The translations under genes were made by a program, and so were the position numbers. The notes beneath the pieces are model-generated. The model was not told the DNA's origin. It saw only the letters and a program-made list of their open reading frames with translations, and searched no databases. DNA of 64,000 bases from Caryophanon tenue. GTDB taxonomy: Bacteria > Bacillota > Bacilli > Bacillales_A > Planococcaceae. Shown here one piece after another: positions 1 through 9,574 of this stretch. The DNA lies in the NCBI RefSeq assembly GCF_001700315.1, contig NZ_MASJ01000017.1, positions 1 to 64,000 of the forward strand. Direction: 5' to 3'. Each line of letters starts with the position of its first letter. Position 1 is the first letter of the stretch.

Positions 1-52
1 CGCCGATGCTTTGTTCAATTTAGAGGGGGTTTTGTCCCAGCCTCTTTTTACT
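1..52. repeat. end fragment of the TGGGACAAAA intergenic repeat
   Basis: The bases GGGGTTTTGTCCCAGCCTCT (about 26-45) match the right end of the long repeat copy at 16831-17161. The rest of the element would lie beyond the left edge of the window. Bases 53-243 hold no gene I can recognise; they are AT-rich. Confidence 0.55.
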
Positions 53-243
53 TTTGTCATCCTATACAGTTGAGCAGGTAATTTTTTTAGCACGAATATA
101 AAGAAAAGTTTCTCGCCTCCTATTGTACGAACCAATGTTTACACAAGAACTTTATACTGTATTGCCTGCAGTTTACTGTGGGTGCAAATTTTTATAAATC
201 AAACAATTAATACATTAAACAATTTATTTATAAATAGATAAAT

Positions 244-1670
244 TCATATAGATAAATTTAAAATGGTTACTTTTTCACGTGTCATCGATAATAAACTATT
301 TTTCACACCTTGGGCACCCATGCCTGATTTTTTTGTGCCGATAATTGGAAAGTGGTCAGGGCCGCGTTCTGTGCGTTGGCAATTGCGAACGCACGGTCAA
401 GATTTTCTGTAAAAATACTTGCTTGTAAACCATATTCAGAGGCATTCGCCAGTGCAATGGCTTCCGCGTCTGAAGTGACACGAATAATCGGGAGTACCGG
501 CCCAAATGGTTCTTCCCAAGCGATGCGCATGTTTTCAGTCACATGGTCAAATAATGTAGGTGCGATAAGATTATGTTGTCGTGTACCACCAGTGACAAGT
601 GTCGCTCCTTGCTCGATTGCATCAGTAATTAGCCCTTCAACAAAATTGGCAGAAGCATCATCAATTAACGGTACAACGGTACAGCCATCTTCTGGGCGAC
701 CAACTGCTAGCTTTTTAATTTCATCATGTAATAAATCGACTAGTGCATCGGCAACTGATTCATGTACAAGGAGACGTTTTAATGCCGTACACCGTTGACC
801 AGCATACGAAAATGCACCGCTAATAATTTGAGGAGCAATTTTCGCTAAATCAGCATCTTCACAAATGATGCCAGGGTCTTTGCCACCTAGCTCTAGTACG
901 AGCGGAATCATTGTCGCTTTCTTGGCTAAACGCATGCCGGTATTTGTCCCGCCTGTAAAGGAAATCATATTAATGCCAGGATGTTCAACTAAATAATCAC
1001 CAATTTCAGACCCACGACCTGTTACGGTATTTAGTACACCTTTAGGAAGCCCGGCTTTATGTAATGCTTGAATCATTTTAAGGCCGCTCATAGCCCCTTG
1101 TGTTGCAGGTTTAAAAATGACACTATTTCCCATCATCAGTGCTGGCGCTAATTTAGCAGCTGCTAAATTAACTGGATAGTTAAATGGTGGAATCGCTAAC
1201 ACGATACCAATTGCGACCCGTTCAACTACGGCAATTTTTGTACGACTGCCACCAGGGAACTGGTCGCCACGTGCACTTTCCCCATTTAAATGTAGTGCTT
1301 CTTCAACGGTATAGCGAATTAAATCAACTGTTCGTAAAACTTCATTTCGTGCGTCCTTTAAATTTTTCCCTACTTCTTGCATAATGAGCTGCGCAAGTTC
1401 ATCTTTCATATGGAGCAGTTCATCTGCCCAGCGATATAAATAATGGGCACGTGTTTGAAGTGGCAACGCTTCCCAATCTTTTTGTGCTGCGTGAGCATAG
1501 ACAATGGCTTCATTTACGTCTTGTTTTGTCATCGCTTGAATGTATCCAATGGGCTTTCTTGTTGAAGGTGAATACAGCTCAATCGTAGTGTTAGATGCAT
1601 TGTTCACCCATTGTCCATTTATATAGCTATGGTATACGGGCAGATCGTGTGTTGTTGATGTTGTCATCAT
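244..1670 (-). pseudogene. gapN: gapN-like NADP-dependent glyceraldehyde-3-phosphate dehydrogenase, frameshifted
   Basis: This is an aldehyde dehydrogenase superfamily protein closest to non-phosphorylating GapN, which oxidises glyceraldehyde-3-phosphate to 3-phosphoglycerate with NADP. Seen: the general-base region LELGGKD, the nucleophile region GQRCTALKR, and EEPFGPVLPIIRVTS. The start is placed at the ATG pair at 1665-1670, because GGGAGGA lies 11 bases upstream; the longer open frame to 1790 is leader. After FAIANAQ the frame is lost and stops at 303. The missing C-terminus continues in another frame as QRTERGPDHFPIIGTKKSG and then GMGAQGVKNS to a TGA at 244-246. About ten family residues (the LEVGTVxIN strand) are absent at the junction. 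The motif AATTGCCAACGC fits both sides of the gap, suggesting a deletion between short repeats. The protein is probably inactive unless this is an assembly error. Confidence 0.8.
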
Positions 1671-2041
1671 AATAAAACATTCCTCCCAATCGGTATTTGA
1701 TAGATCATTTATGCTGCAGCGTCCTAATAAACATGTACTATATAAATGAGGGTTGAAAAACGTCCCTTTAAAAAGTAACGCGTCCCTCATTAGAAGTATT
1801 GTAGCAGAGGGGGAAATGAAGTATAATAAAATATTTTGAATAATCTAAAAATTATACTGTAAAATAATGAACTAATTGTGTGCAGAAAATGAGGATAACT
1901 GATAAAAACGCTATTGCTACATCGTAATCAAGTGGCTAAAATTTTTATAGTTTCTTCCTATTATAATAGTAGAAGAATGGTTAGCGAAAAACAGTATGTG
2001 TGCATAATAAAAGACAGCGAATTCATCGCTGTCTTTTATCA
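1671..2041. other. intergenic region without a gene
   Basis: The only clear structure is the perfect 12-bp hairpin at 2009-2037. The remainder is AT-rich, would carry the gapN promoter and leader, and shows no convincing reading frame on either strand. Confidence 0.5.
2009..2037 (-). terminator. rho-independent terminator of the soluble chemoreceptor gene
   Basis: AAAAGACAGCGA pairs perfectly with TCGCTGTCTTTT across a five-base loop, immediately after the leftward stop codon at 2042. Confidence 0.8.
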
Positions 2042-2863
2042 TTATTTTGATTCGGTCATCATTAACAATTTTGTGACATGCTCTGTAATATTTTCGTACG
2101 CGCCTTCTAGTTCGTACATACTTGCAGAGAATTGTTGAGTGAAAGAGGCAATTTGTGTTGTTGTAGTTGTCACGACTTCAACGGAGCTACGAATATGTTC
2201 TAGCTGTGACGCAATTTGGTTGGCACTTTCTGTACTATTTTGCGCCATTTTTTGAATTTCATTGGCGACGACCGCAAAGCCACGACCATGTTCACCAGAG
2301 CGAGCAGCTTCAATCGAGGCATTTAAACCGAGAATTTTAGACATTTGAGCAATTTCTTTTACGAGCTGTACAATACTATGAATATGACGAATATCTTGAT
2401 TCATTACATCTGCATAGTTCACTAAGCCGTCTAGCTGTTCCGAGACGTCACTACTTGCGGCAGTCAGTTCACTGTTTGTCGCAATCATCTGTTCGACAGC
2501 ACTTGATAATTCATTGGCGACGAGTCGTAGTGTATTCATTTGATCATTAGAAATGACAACGCTTACAACTCCGATCAATGTAGTGCCATCAAAAATGGGC
2601 TGTGCTGTTGCAATATACGCAACGCCAAATTTTTCAGGACCTTTTTCTTCTTTCGTAAAACACTTTGTACGTAAAGCATATTCTGTCACTGTATTCGTAA
2701 AGTCTTTGATCTTCGTTCCAACTTGAATATGTAAATCAATCGTCTTGCCTGGCAAATAGCCAATGATTTCTTCTGTATTAGCGACAATAATACACGCATC
2801 ATCTGGGAATGTAGTTTGGTACATCGGCATTGCTTCTATGACAGTTTGTAATTTTGGATGCAA
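2042..2863 (-). CDS. soluble methyl-accepting chemotaxis-type signalling protein
   Basis: A 273-residue cytoplasmic chemoreceptor with no membrane segment. Residues about 1-110 form a small sensor domain that looks PAS/Cache-like (VAYIATAQPIFDG, IGVVSVVIS). Residues about 110-273 are the MCP signalling coiled coil, with the CheA/CheW-contacting tip containing [20 protein letters not shown]. The size and layout resemble B. subtilis YfmS, a soluble receptor. The start is well supported: AAAGGAGGT precedes the ATG with an eight-base spacer. The ligand is unknown. The gene is monocistronic. Confidence 0.85.
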   Translation of the reverse strand: MHPKLQTVIEAMPMYQTTFPDDACIIVANTEEIIGYLPGKTIDLHIQVGTKIKDFTNTVTEYALRTKCFTKEEKGPEKFGVAYIATAQPIFDGTTLIGVVSVVISNDQMNTLRLVANELSSAVEQMIATNSELTAASSDVSEQLDGLVNYADVMNQDIRHIHSIVQLVKEIAQMSKILGLNASIEAARSGEHGRGFAVVANEIQKMAQNSTESANQIASQLEHIRSSVEVVTTTTTQIASFTQQFSASMYELEGAYENITEHVTKLLMMTESK

Positions 2864-3137
2864 AATGCCACCTCCTTTAAGTATTAGTTTTATTCTATTT
2901 TAATTTTCATACATTTACAATTATTCAGAAGGTTAAAATTTTACAATATAATCAAACTATTGGACTAAAAAAATTTGCGTTTTTGTACACAATTTGCTCG
3001 CTATTTTACTAAAATGCTGTATACTAGCATAGAGTAGAAACAGCTTATCGCATATGCTGGAAATATTTCTACATAAAAACAATCAAAAAATTTTACTAAA
3101 ACATGTACGTTAAAAATTTTAAGGAGAGCGATTTTAC

Positions 3138-4529
3138 ATGACACCGCGTATCGAAAAAGACTTTTTAGGGACAATGGAAATTCCGAAAGAAGTTTATTAC
3201 GGCATTCAAACAATGCGCGCACGACAAAACTTCCCAATCACAGGTTTAACAGTAGACCCGGAGCTAATCCGTGCGTTTGCGATCGTTAAAAAATCAGCTG
3301 CACAAGCCAATGCAGCAACAGGGAAGCTAAATGCGGAGCTTGCTGATGCGATTGTGCAAGCAGCAAACGAAATTATCGACGGCTTATGGCACGACCAATT
3401 TGTTGTTGACCCAATTCAAGGGGGAGCAGGTACTTCATTAAACATGAATACAAATGAAGTGATTGCTAACCGAGCACTTGAAATTTTAGGACATGACAAA
3501 GGTGCTTCATCAATCATTAGCCCAAACTCTCATGTTAATATGGCACAGTCAACGAACGATGCATTCCCAACAGCGATTCACGTATCAACTGTTGCATTAT
3601 TAATCGAATTATTAAAAACGATGGAATACATGGTGGAAACGTTTGAGGCGAAAGCCCAACAGTTTGACCATATTATTAAAATGGGGCGTACACATTTACA
3701 AGATGCTGTACCAATCCGTTTAGGTCAAGAATTTTTAGCATATGCGAAAGTATTACGTCGTGATATTAAACGTATTAAGCAAACAAAAGAAGATTTATAT
3801 GAAATTAACTTAGGTGCTACAGCCATCGGTACATGTTTAAATGCAGATGCAGCGTATATCACATCAGCAGTTGAATTTGTACGTGAAAACACTGGTTTAC
3901 CATTTAAAGAATGTGAAAACTATGTAGATGGTACACAAAATACAGACATTTATACAGAAGTGTCAGGCGCACTTAAAATTTGTATGTTAAATATGTCGAA
4001 AATCTGTAATGACCTACGTTTAATGGCATCAGGGCCAAAAGCAGGTTTTGCTGAAATTAAATTACCAGAGCGTCAACCAGGTTCTTCAATTATGCCAGGG
4101 AAAGTAAACCCAGTAATGCTGGAAGTTGTTAACCAAATCGCGTTCCAAGTAGCTGGAAATGATGCGACAATTTCAATGGCATCAGAAGCAGGACAATTTG
4201 AGCTAAATGTAATGGAGCCAGTATTAGTATTCAACTTATTACAATCAATTCGTATTATGACAAATGGCTTCGAAGCGTTTACAGAGTATTGTTTAAAAGA
4301 TATTGAAGCAAATGAAAATGTACTGCGTGCAAACGTAGACCGCAGTATCGGGGTTATTACAGCGATTGCACCACACGTTGGTTATGAAATTGCATCAAAA
4401 TTAGCCCGCGAAGCGTTAGAAACAGATGAATCTGTACGTTCTTTATGCTTAAAGTATGAATACTTTACAGAAGAACAAATTGACGTTATTTTAGATCCGT
4501 TCCGCATGACAACATTACAAACGAAATAA
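3138..4529 (+). CDS. aspA: aspartate ammonia-lyase (aspartase)
   Basis: AspA deaminates L-aspartate to fumarate and ammonia. The 463-residue length is usual for the family. The superfamily signature GSSIMPGKVNP sits at residues 316-326, with the catalytic serine at 318; TNDAFPT (139-145) and GRTHLQDA (183-190) are the other conserved active-site blocks. The closest alternative is class II fumarase; I prefer aspartase because of the N-terminus (RIEKDFLG...YYGIQT) and the MGRTHLQDAVP and TNDAFPTA blocks typical of AspA. AAGGAGAG precedes the ATG. It stands alone, followed at once by a repeat copy whose hairpin probably terminates it. Confidence 0.9.
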   Translation: MTPRIEKDFLGTMEIPKEVYYGIQTMRARQNFPITGLTVDPELIRAFAIVKKSAAQANAATGKLNAELADAIVQAANEIIDGLWHDQFVVDPIQGGAGTSLNMNTNEVIANRALEILGHDKGASSIISPNSHVNMAQSTNDAFPTAIHVSTVALLIELLKTMEYMVETFEAKAQQFDHIIKMGRTHLQDAVPIRLGQEFLAYAKVLRRDIKRIKQTKEDLYEINLGATAIGTCLNADAAYITSAVEFVRENTGLPFKECENYVDGTQNTDIYTEVSGALKICMLNMSKICNDLRLMASGPKAGFAEIKLPERQPGSSIMPGKVNPVMLEVVNQIAFQVAGNDATISMASEAGQFELNVMEPVLVFNLLQSIRIMTNGFEAFTEYCLKDIEANENVLRANVDRSIGVITAIAPHVGYEIASKLAREALETDESVRSLCLKYEYFTEEQIDVILDPFRMTTLQTK

Positions 4530-4927
4530 AAATAAAAGAAATTGAGACAAAAAGAAATATCTTTCAGCAACGACAACTGCTGAAGGATATTTTTTTGCTT
4601 TTGGTGCTCCTCCTGCAGATGTCGCCGCTTGTGTCGGGACGCACCCGCACATTTTTTTCACCTCCATACATTCATTTTAAATAGGGCCTATCCGAGCCTC
4701 TTTGTTTATATATTGAAAAAAATAGAAAGTGGGTATTTTATTATTGAAACATACAATTTATTAGTAGTATTGGGCTAGTAGGTTACTACAATCGCTTATT
4801 TTATGCATTATATTCTTTTTTTGTATTTATTTTAAAATAAAAAGTTTATTTGGATAAAAATGTAGGTAATGTAGTGGTAGGTGTTTAAAATGAGCGCTGA
4901 GTAACATATTGCAGGGGGATGTTTTTT
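4530..4927. other. intergenic region with a repeat copy and the SDR promoter area
   Basis: The first part (4538-4704) is a short copy of the dispersed repeat. From 4705 to 4910 the sequence is AT-rich and holds no recognisable gene. The ribosome binding site of the next gene is the GCAGGGGG at 4911-4918. Confidence 0.6.
4538..4704 (+). repeat. short copy of the dispersed intergenic repeat
   Basis: It begins with TTGAGACAAAAAGAAATATC and ends with GAGCCTCTTTG. The 12-bp stem ATATCTTTCAGC / GCTGAAGGATAT lies at 4557-4568 and 4579-4590 and is followed by seven T, so it can terminate aspA. GTCGCCGCTTGTGTCGGGAC is shared exactly with the long copy at 16831. About 160 bases of internal sequence, including the second large hairpin, are missing. 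Confidence 0.85.
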
Positions 4928-5668
4928 ATGCGTTTAGAGCAAAAAGTAGCCATTATTACAGGTGGCGCAAAGGGAATTGGTGAAGCGGCTGTGCGACGAT
5001 TTAGTGACGAAGGGGCAAAAGTGGTCATTGCGGATATGGATGATGCAGCAGGTGAAGCGTTAGTTTCATCATTAACAGATGCAGGAAAGGACGCCATCTA
5101 TGTTCAAACAAATGTTGCCTCAAGTGAGAGTGTAGCTAATTTAGTCGAAAAAACAGTAGAAGCGTTTGGAACAGTTGATATTTTAGTGAATAATGCAGGG
5201 ATTACAAGTGATGCGATGCTGACGAAAATGACGGCAGAACAGTTCGAGAAAGTATTAAGCGTTAATTTAACGGGCGTGTTTAATTGTACACAAGCAGTTG
5301 TGCCTCTTTTTATTGAAAAAGGCTACGGTAAAATTATTAATACATCATCTGTTAGCGGTGTATATGGTAATGTCGGGCAGACGAATTATGCGGCAACAAA
5401 AGCAGCGGTAGTCGGCATGACGAAAACGTGGGCAAAAGAATTAGGGCGTAAAGGCATTAATGTAAATGCCGTTGCACCAGGCTTTACAAAAACGGATTTA
5501 GTGGCGAAAATGCCTGCGAACATTATTGAAAAGATGACGGCAGTTGTGTCACAGCAAAGATTAGCAGAGCCAGTTGAAATTGCGAATGCTTATTTATTTT
5601 TAGCCTCGGATGAAGCTGGTTATATAAATGGTCACGTGCTGCATGTAGATGGTGGCATTATGATGTAA
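4928..5668 (+). CDS. short-chain dehydrogenase/reductase, FabG/PhaB-like 3-oxoacyl reductase
   Basis: A 246-residue classical SDR that probably reduces a 3-oxoacyl-ACP or 3-oxoacyl-CoA with NAD(P)H. Seen: the nucleotide-binding TGGAKGIG near residue 10, the NNAGIT block, a catalytic Ser in NTSSVSG, YAATKAA with the Tyr-Lys pair, and the C-terminal VDGG. I start it at the ATG at 4928, because the ATG at 4919 directly abuts GCAGGGGG whereas 4928 has a normal spacing. The gene is not inside a fatty-acid synthesis cluster, so acetoacetyl-CoA reductase or another SDR role is as likely as FabG. Confidence 0.8.
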   Translation: MRLEQKVAIITGGAKGIGEAAVRRFSDEGAKVVIADMDDAAGEALVSSLTDAGKDAIYVQTNVASSESVANLVEKTVEAFGTVDILVNNAGITSDAMLTKMTAEQFEKVLSVNLTGVFNCTQAVVPLFIEKGYGKIINTSSVSGVYGNVGQTNYAATKAAVVGMTKTWAKELGRKGINVNAVAPGFTKTDLVAKMPANIIEKMTAVVSQQRLAEPVEIANAYLFLASDEAGYINGHVLHVDGGIMM

Positions 5669-5673
5669 AGATG

Positions 5674-5708
5674 AAGCACGTGTTATCTGAAAAGAGCACG
5701 TGCTTTTT
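5674..5708 (+). terminator. rho-independent terminator after the SDR gene
   Basis: AAGCACGTG pairs with CACGTGCTT, followed by a run of T. Confidence 0.8.
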
Positions 5709-5774
5709 TGTGATTGTTGGAGCGCATATGGTAAAATAAACGTTTACAGTGAATTTAAAGAAAAGAGAGCAATT

Positions 5775-6332
5775 ATGGTAGATGCATTAGTAGTGTTGTT
5801 ACAAACAAATCCTGCTCTTGGCTTAGTAATCAGTTTTTTATTAATTGCTGTACTCGCATGTGTGCCATTTATGCCAACACCATTTGTGATTGTCGGACTG
5901 GCGACACAGTTTGATTGGTATATAGCAGCACTTGTTAGTATCGGCGGTAGCGTGTTTGGCTCGCTTATTATGTATAGTATTAGTAAATACTGGTTTACGT
6001 CTTGGGCACAAACGTATATCCAAAAGCGTCCGAAATTGAACGCATCAAGTAAGCTCGTAGCACAACATGGATTTACAGCAGTGTTAACAGCACGTGTATT
6101 GCCGATTATGCCATCAGCTGCCGTAAATGTTATTGCGGCGATTGTACATGTTCCGTTTATTGCATTTTTGGTGGCGACAGCGATTGGCAAAATGCCGAAT
6201 ACGATTGTGTATGCGCTAGCAGGAAGTGGTTTAGAGGAACATTTTAGCACAACATTATTAGCGATAATGATTTATATCGTTTGTGTGGGCGGCATTGCAC
6301 GCGTTGTGAAGCAGCAAATTGGACGAAAATGA
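5775..6332 (+). CDS. TVP38/TMEM64 (VTT, DedA-like) family membrane protein
   Basis: A 185-residue integral membrane protein. Hydrophobic segments surround the VTT-type re-entrant motif: a first block with PFMPTPFVIVGLAT, GGSVFGSLIMYSISKYW, then a block with TARVLPIMPSAAVNVIA and AIGKMPNTIVYALAG. The pattern of paired re-entrant loops with G...F/R...P is that of SNARE-associated/VTT proteins, which include lipid scramblase-like proteins. I start it at the ATG at 5775 behind AAAGAGAGC; the open frame upstream is not coding-like. Substrate unknown. Confidence 0.75.
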   Translation: MVDALVVLLQTNPALGLVISFLLIAVLACVPFMPTPFVIVGLATQFDWYIAALVSIGGSVFGSLIMYSISKYWFTSWAQTYIQKRPKLNASSKLVAQHGFTAVLTARVLPIMPSAAVNVIAAIVHVPFIAFLVATAIGKMPNTIVYALAGSGLEEHFSTTLLAIMIYIVCVGGIARVVKQQIGRK

Positions 6333-6350
6333 GCATTTGAACAACTAGAC

Positions 6351-6388
6351 AGCCGCGAAAAGATATACATTTTCGCGACTGTTTTTTT
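6351..6388. terminator. bidirectional terminator between converging genes
   Basis: CAGCCGCGAAAA pairs with TTTTCGCGACTG and is followed by seven T on the top strand. It lies between the rightward VTT gene and the leftward gene ending at 6393. Confidence 0.8.
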
Positions 6389-6392
6389 GTGT

Positions 6393-7208
6393 TTACCAAA
6401 GAGGTGGTGGGAGGTCATTGTCTTCTGCTTCAATATATTCTACGCTATAGGGCATAAAGGCGCAGAATAAATAAATAATCATGGCAATAAATAAAATGGT
6501 AATCACCCAAACATTTAAGTCTATCATACGTACAAGTAGCGCGAAAAATGGAAAGCTTAATGTGTTTACAAATGACAGCTGATTTTCTTTTGGATTAATA
6601 TATATTTTTTCATGACAATGTAAGCAGCGAATTGCTTTTAAACGGAATGACGTTTTCATAATTTCACGGTGTGTAAATGTAGTTTGGCAATGTGGGCAAT
6701 GTTGCCGTACACGTTTACGAATAAGAAATTGAGTAACAGATATATACGTAAGGAATAGTATGCTTCCGAACAGGCCATGTGTAATATAGTCAGAGTGAAA
6801 TAAACCGTTTGCTGTCCAAATAAGCGCCATACACGTAAGAAGTATCGTGGTACCGATGAAATTGCCCTGCCATGATTTGAAAAATTGGCTGAAGCGATGT
6901 TTGCGGCGTTGTGTATGTGCGGTCGCGACAAAAAAGCCGTAGCTAACCATTAATAAAAGCTGACTGCTAGCCGCATAAATTAGTTCTTCTTTTGATAAAT
7001 ACCAAGCAAGTGTAGCGGCTTGAACGGTGGACGTTGCAGAAGGGCTAATGAAGCTAAGTGCAATACAAGCGAGTGCGACGGCTGTAAAGCTTACATAGAG
7101 AAGCGGCATACGGTAAGAAGTCGTTCGTTTTTTACGTATATTTTTTTTGACATCTTCTTTACGGCGAAATGTTAACGTCTGAAGTTCGTCTTTCCATTTA
7201 TGCATCAT
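6393..7208 (-). CDS. membrane protein with CxxC-20-CxxC zinc ribbon, probable anti-sigma partner of the ECF factor
   Basis: A 271-residue protein with a basic cytoplasmic N-terminus (about 1-33, KWKDELQTLTFRRKEDVKKN). Four likely membrane segments follow (about 34-54, 78-97, 116-136, 143-163). Then comes CPHC, exactly twenty residues, CLHC, and a hydrophobic tail with at least two more segments. The spacing matches the small CXXC-20-CXXC membrane protein family, here fused to an N-terminal part resembling the start of anti-sigma factors. The start overlaps the end of the ECF sigma gene by 11 bases, so the two are translationally coupled. An anti-sigma role is inferred from this pairing; no known anti-sigma domain is certain. 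Confidence 0.6.
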   Translation of the reverse strand: MMHKWKDELQTLTFRRKEDVKKNIRKKRTTSYRMPLLYVSFTAVALACIALSFISPSATSTVQAATLAWYLSKEELIYAASSQLLLMVSYGFFVATAHTQRRKHRFSQFFKSWQGNFIGTTILLTCMALIWTANGLFHSDYITHGLFGSILFLTYISVTQFLIRKRVRQHCPHCQTTFTHREIMKTSFRLKAIRCLHCHEKIYINPKENQLSFVNTLSFPFFALLVRMIDLNVWVITILFIAMIIYLFCAFMPYSVEYIEAEDNDLPPPLW

Positions 7209-7692
7209 GTAACACCTCCCAAGAAATATGTGGTAGCTGGTCTTTTAATTTATGACGGGCTCGTTGTAAGCGAGATTTTACAGTCGATAAGGGCAAATCA
7301 CATAATGTCGCAATCTGTTGCACGGATAAATCTTCATAGTAATAGTGAAGTAACACTTGGCGATATTTTAATGGTAGTGTTAATACAGCTGCTGTAATTT
7401 CTTGGCGCTGTTCGGTTTCAATAAGTTGCTGTTCAACGCTCGTCGTTGTGAATTGGTCGAATAATTGCATCGTTTTGTAACGAAGGCTTCGTGTGCAATC
7501 AATGCTCCGATTAATGGTCATCTTTGTTAAATATGTTTTCACGGAAGCATGCCCTTTAAAATCTGTATGAGTGTAAAATTTAAAAAAGACATCTTGTACA
7601 ACTTCTTCAGCGAGGAAAATATCTTTTGTATAAATAAAGGCAATGCGAAATAAATAGTCACTATGTTCATCAATAAGTGCATCAATATCCAC
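7198..7692 (-). CDS. ECF-subfamily RNA polymerase sigma factor
   Basis: A 164-residue sigma-70 family factor of extracytoplasmic function type. Region 2 spans about 5-75 (DYLFRIAFIYTKDIFLAEEVVQ, then DVFFKFY). Region 4 spans about 105-160, with the helix-turn-helix in DLSVQQIATLCDLPLSTVKS. The start is a GTG at 7690-7692, chosen because AAAGGAGGT lies seven bases upstream. It heads a two-gene leftward unit with the overlapping CxxC membrane protein. Its regulon cannot be read from this window, and I found no convincing autoregulatory ECF promoter upstream. Confidence 0.88.
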   Translation of the reverse strand: MDIDALIDEHSDYLFRIAFIYTKDIFLAEEVVQDVFFKFYTHTDFKGHASVKTYLTKMTINRSIDCTRSLRYKTMQLFDQFTTTSVEQQLIETEQRQEITAAVLTLPLKYRQVLLHYYYEDLSVQQIATLCDLPLSTVKSRLQRARHKLKDQLPHISWEVLHDA

Positions 7693-7857
7693 TGCGATTA
7701 CCTCCTTTCATAGATTAGACGGACGAATAGGCGATTTGGACGCAAAAAATAAAAAAATTGTATTTCCTTTAAACTGTTGTAAAAATAGCGACTTTTCAAG
7801 GAATTGTCAATCATTTTATGGTACGCTAATAGTAATGAACAGATAGGAGTTTTGAAT

Positions 7858-9532
<1,675 letters not shown>

Positions 9533-9533
9533 T

Positions 9534-9574
9534 AAAACGCTAGCAGCTACAAAAATGTGCTGCTAGCGTTTTTT
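9534..9574. terminator. bidirectional terminator between the C45 gene and the helicase gene
   Basis: AAAACGCTAGCAGC pairs with GCTGCTAGCGTTTT across a short loop. It serves both converging transcripts. Confidence 0.85.

Noticed and set aside
303-423. C-terminal tail of the gapN frame (NAALTTFQLSAQKNQAWVPK) as a genuine variant end
   Set aside because: The family consensus GPDHFPIIGTKKSG is readable in another frame over the same bases, so the tail is out of frame.
9536-9572. Hairpin considered as an attachment site of the recombinase
   Set aside because: It is a normal bidirectional terminator with a T-run and has no second copy near the recombinase gene.
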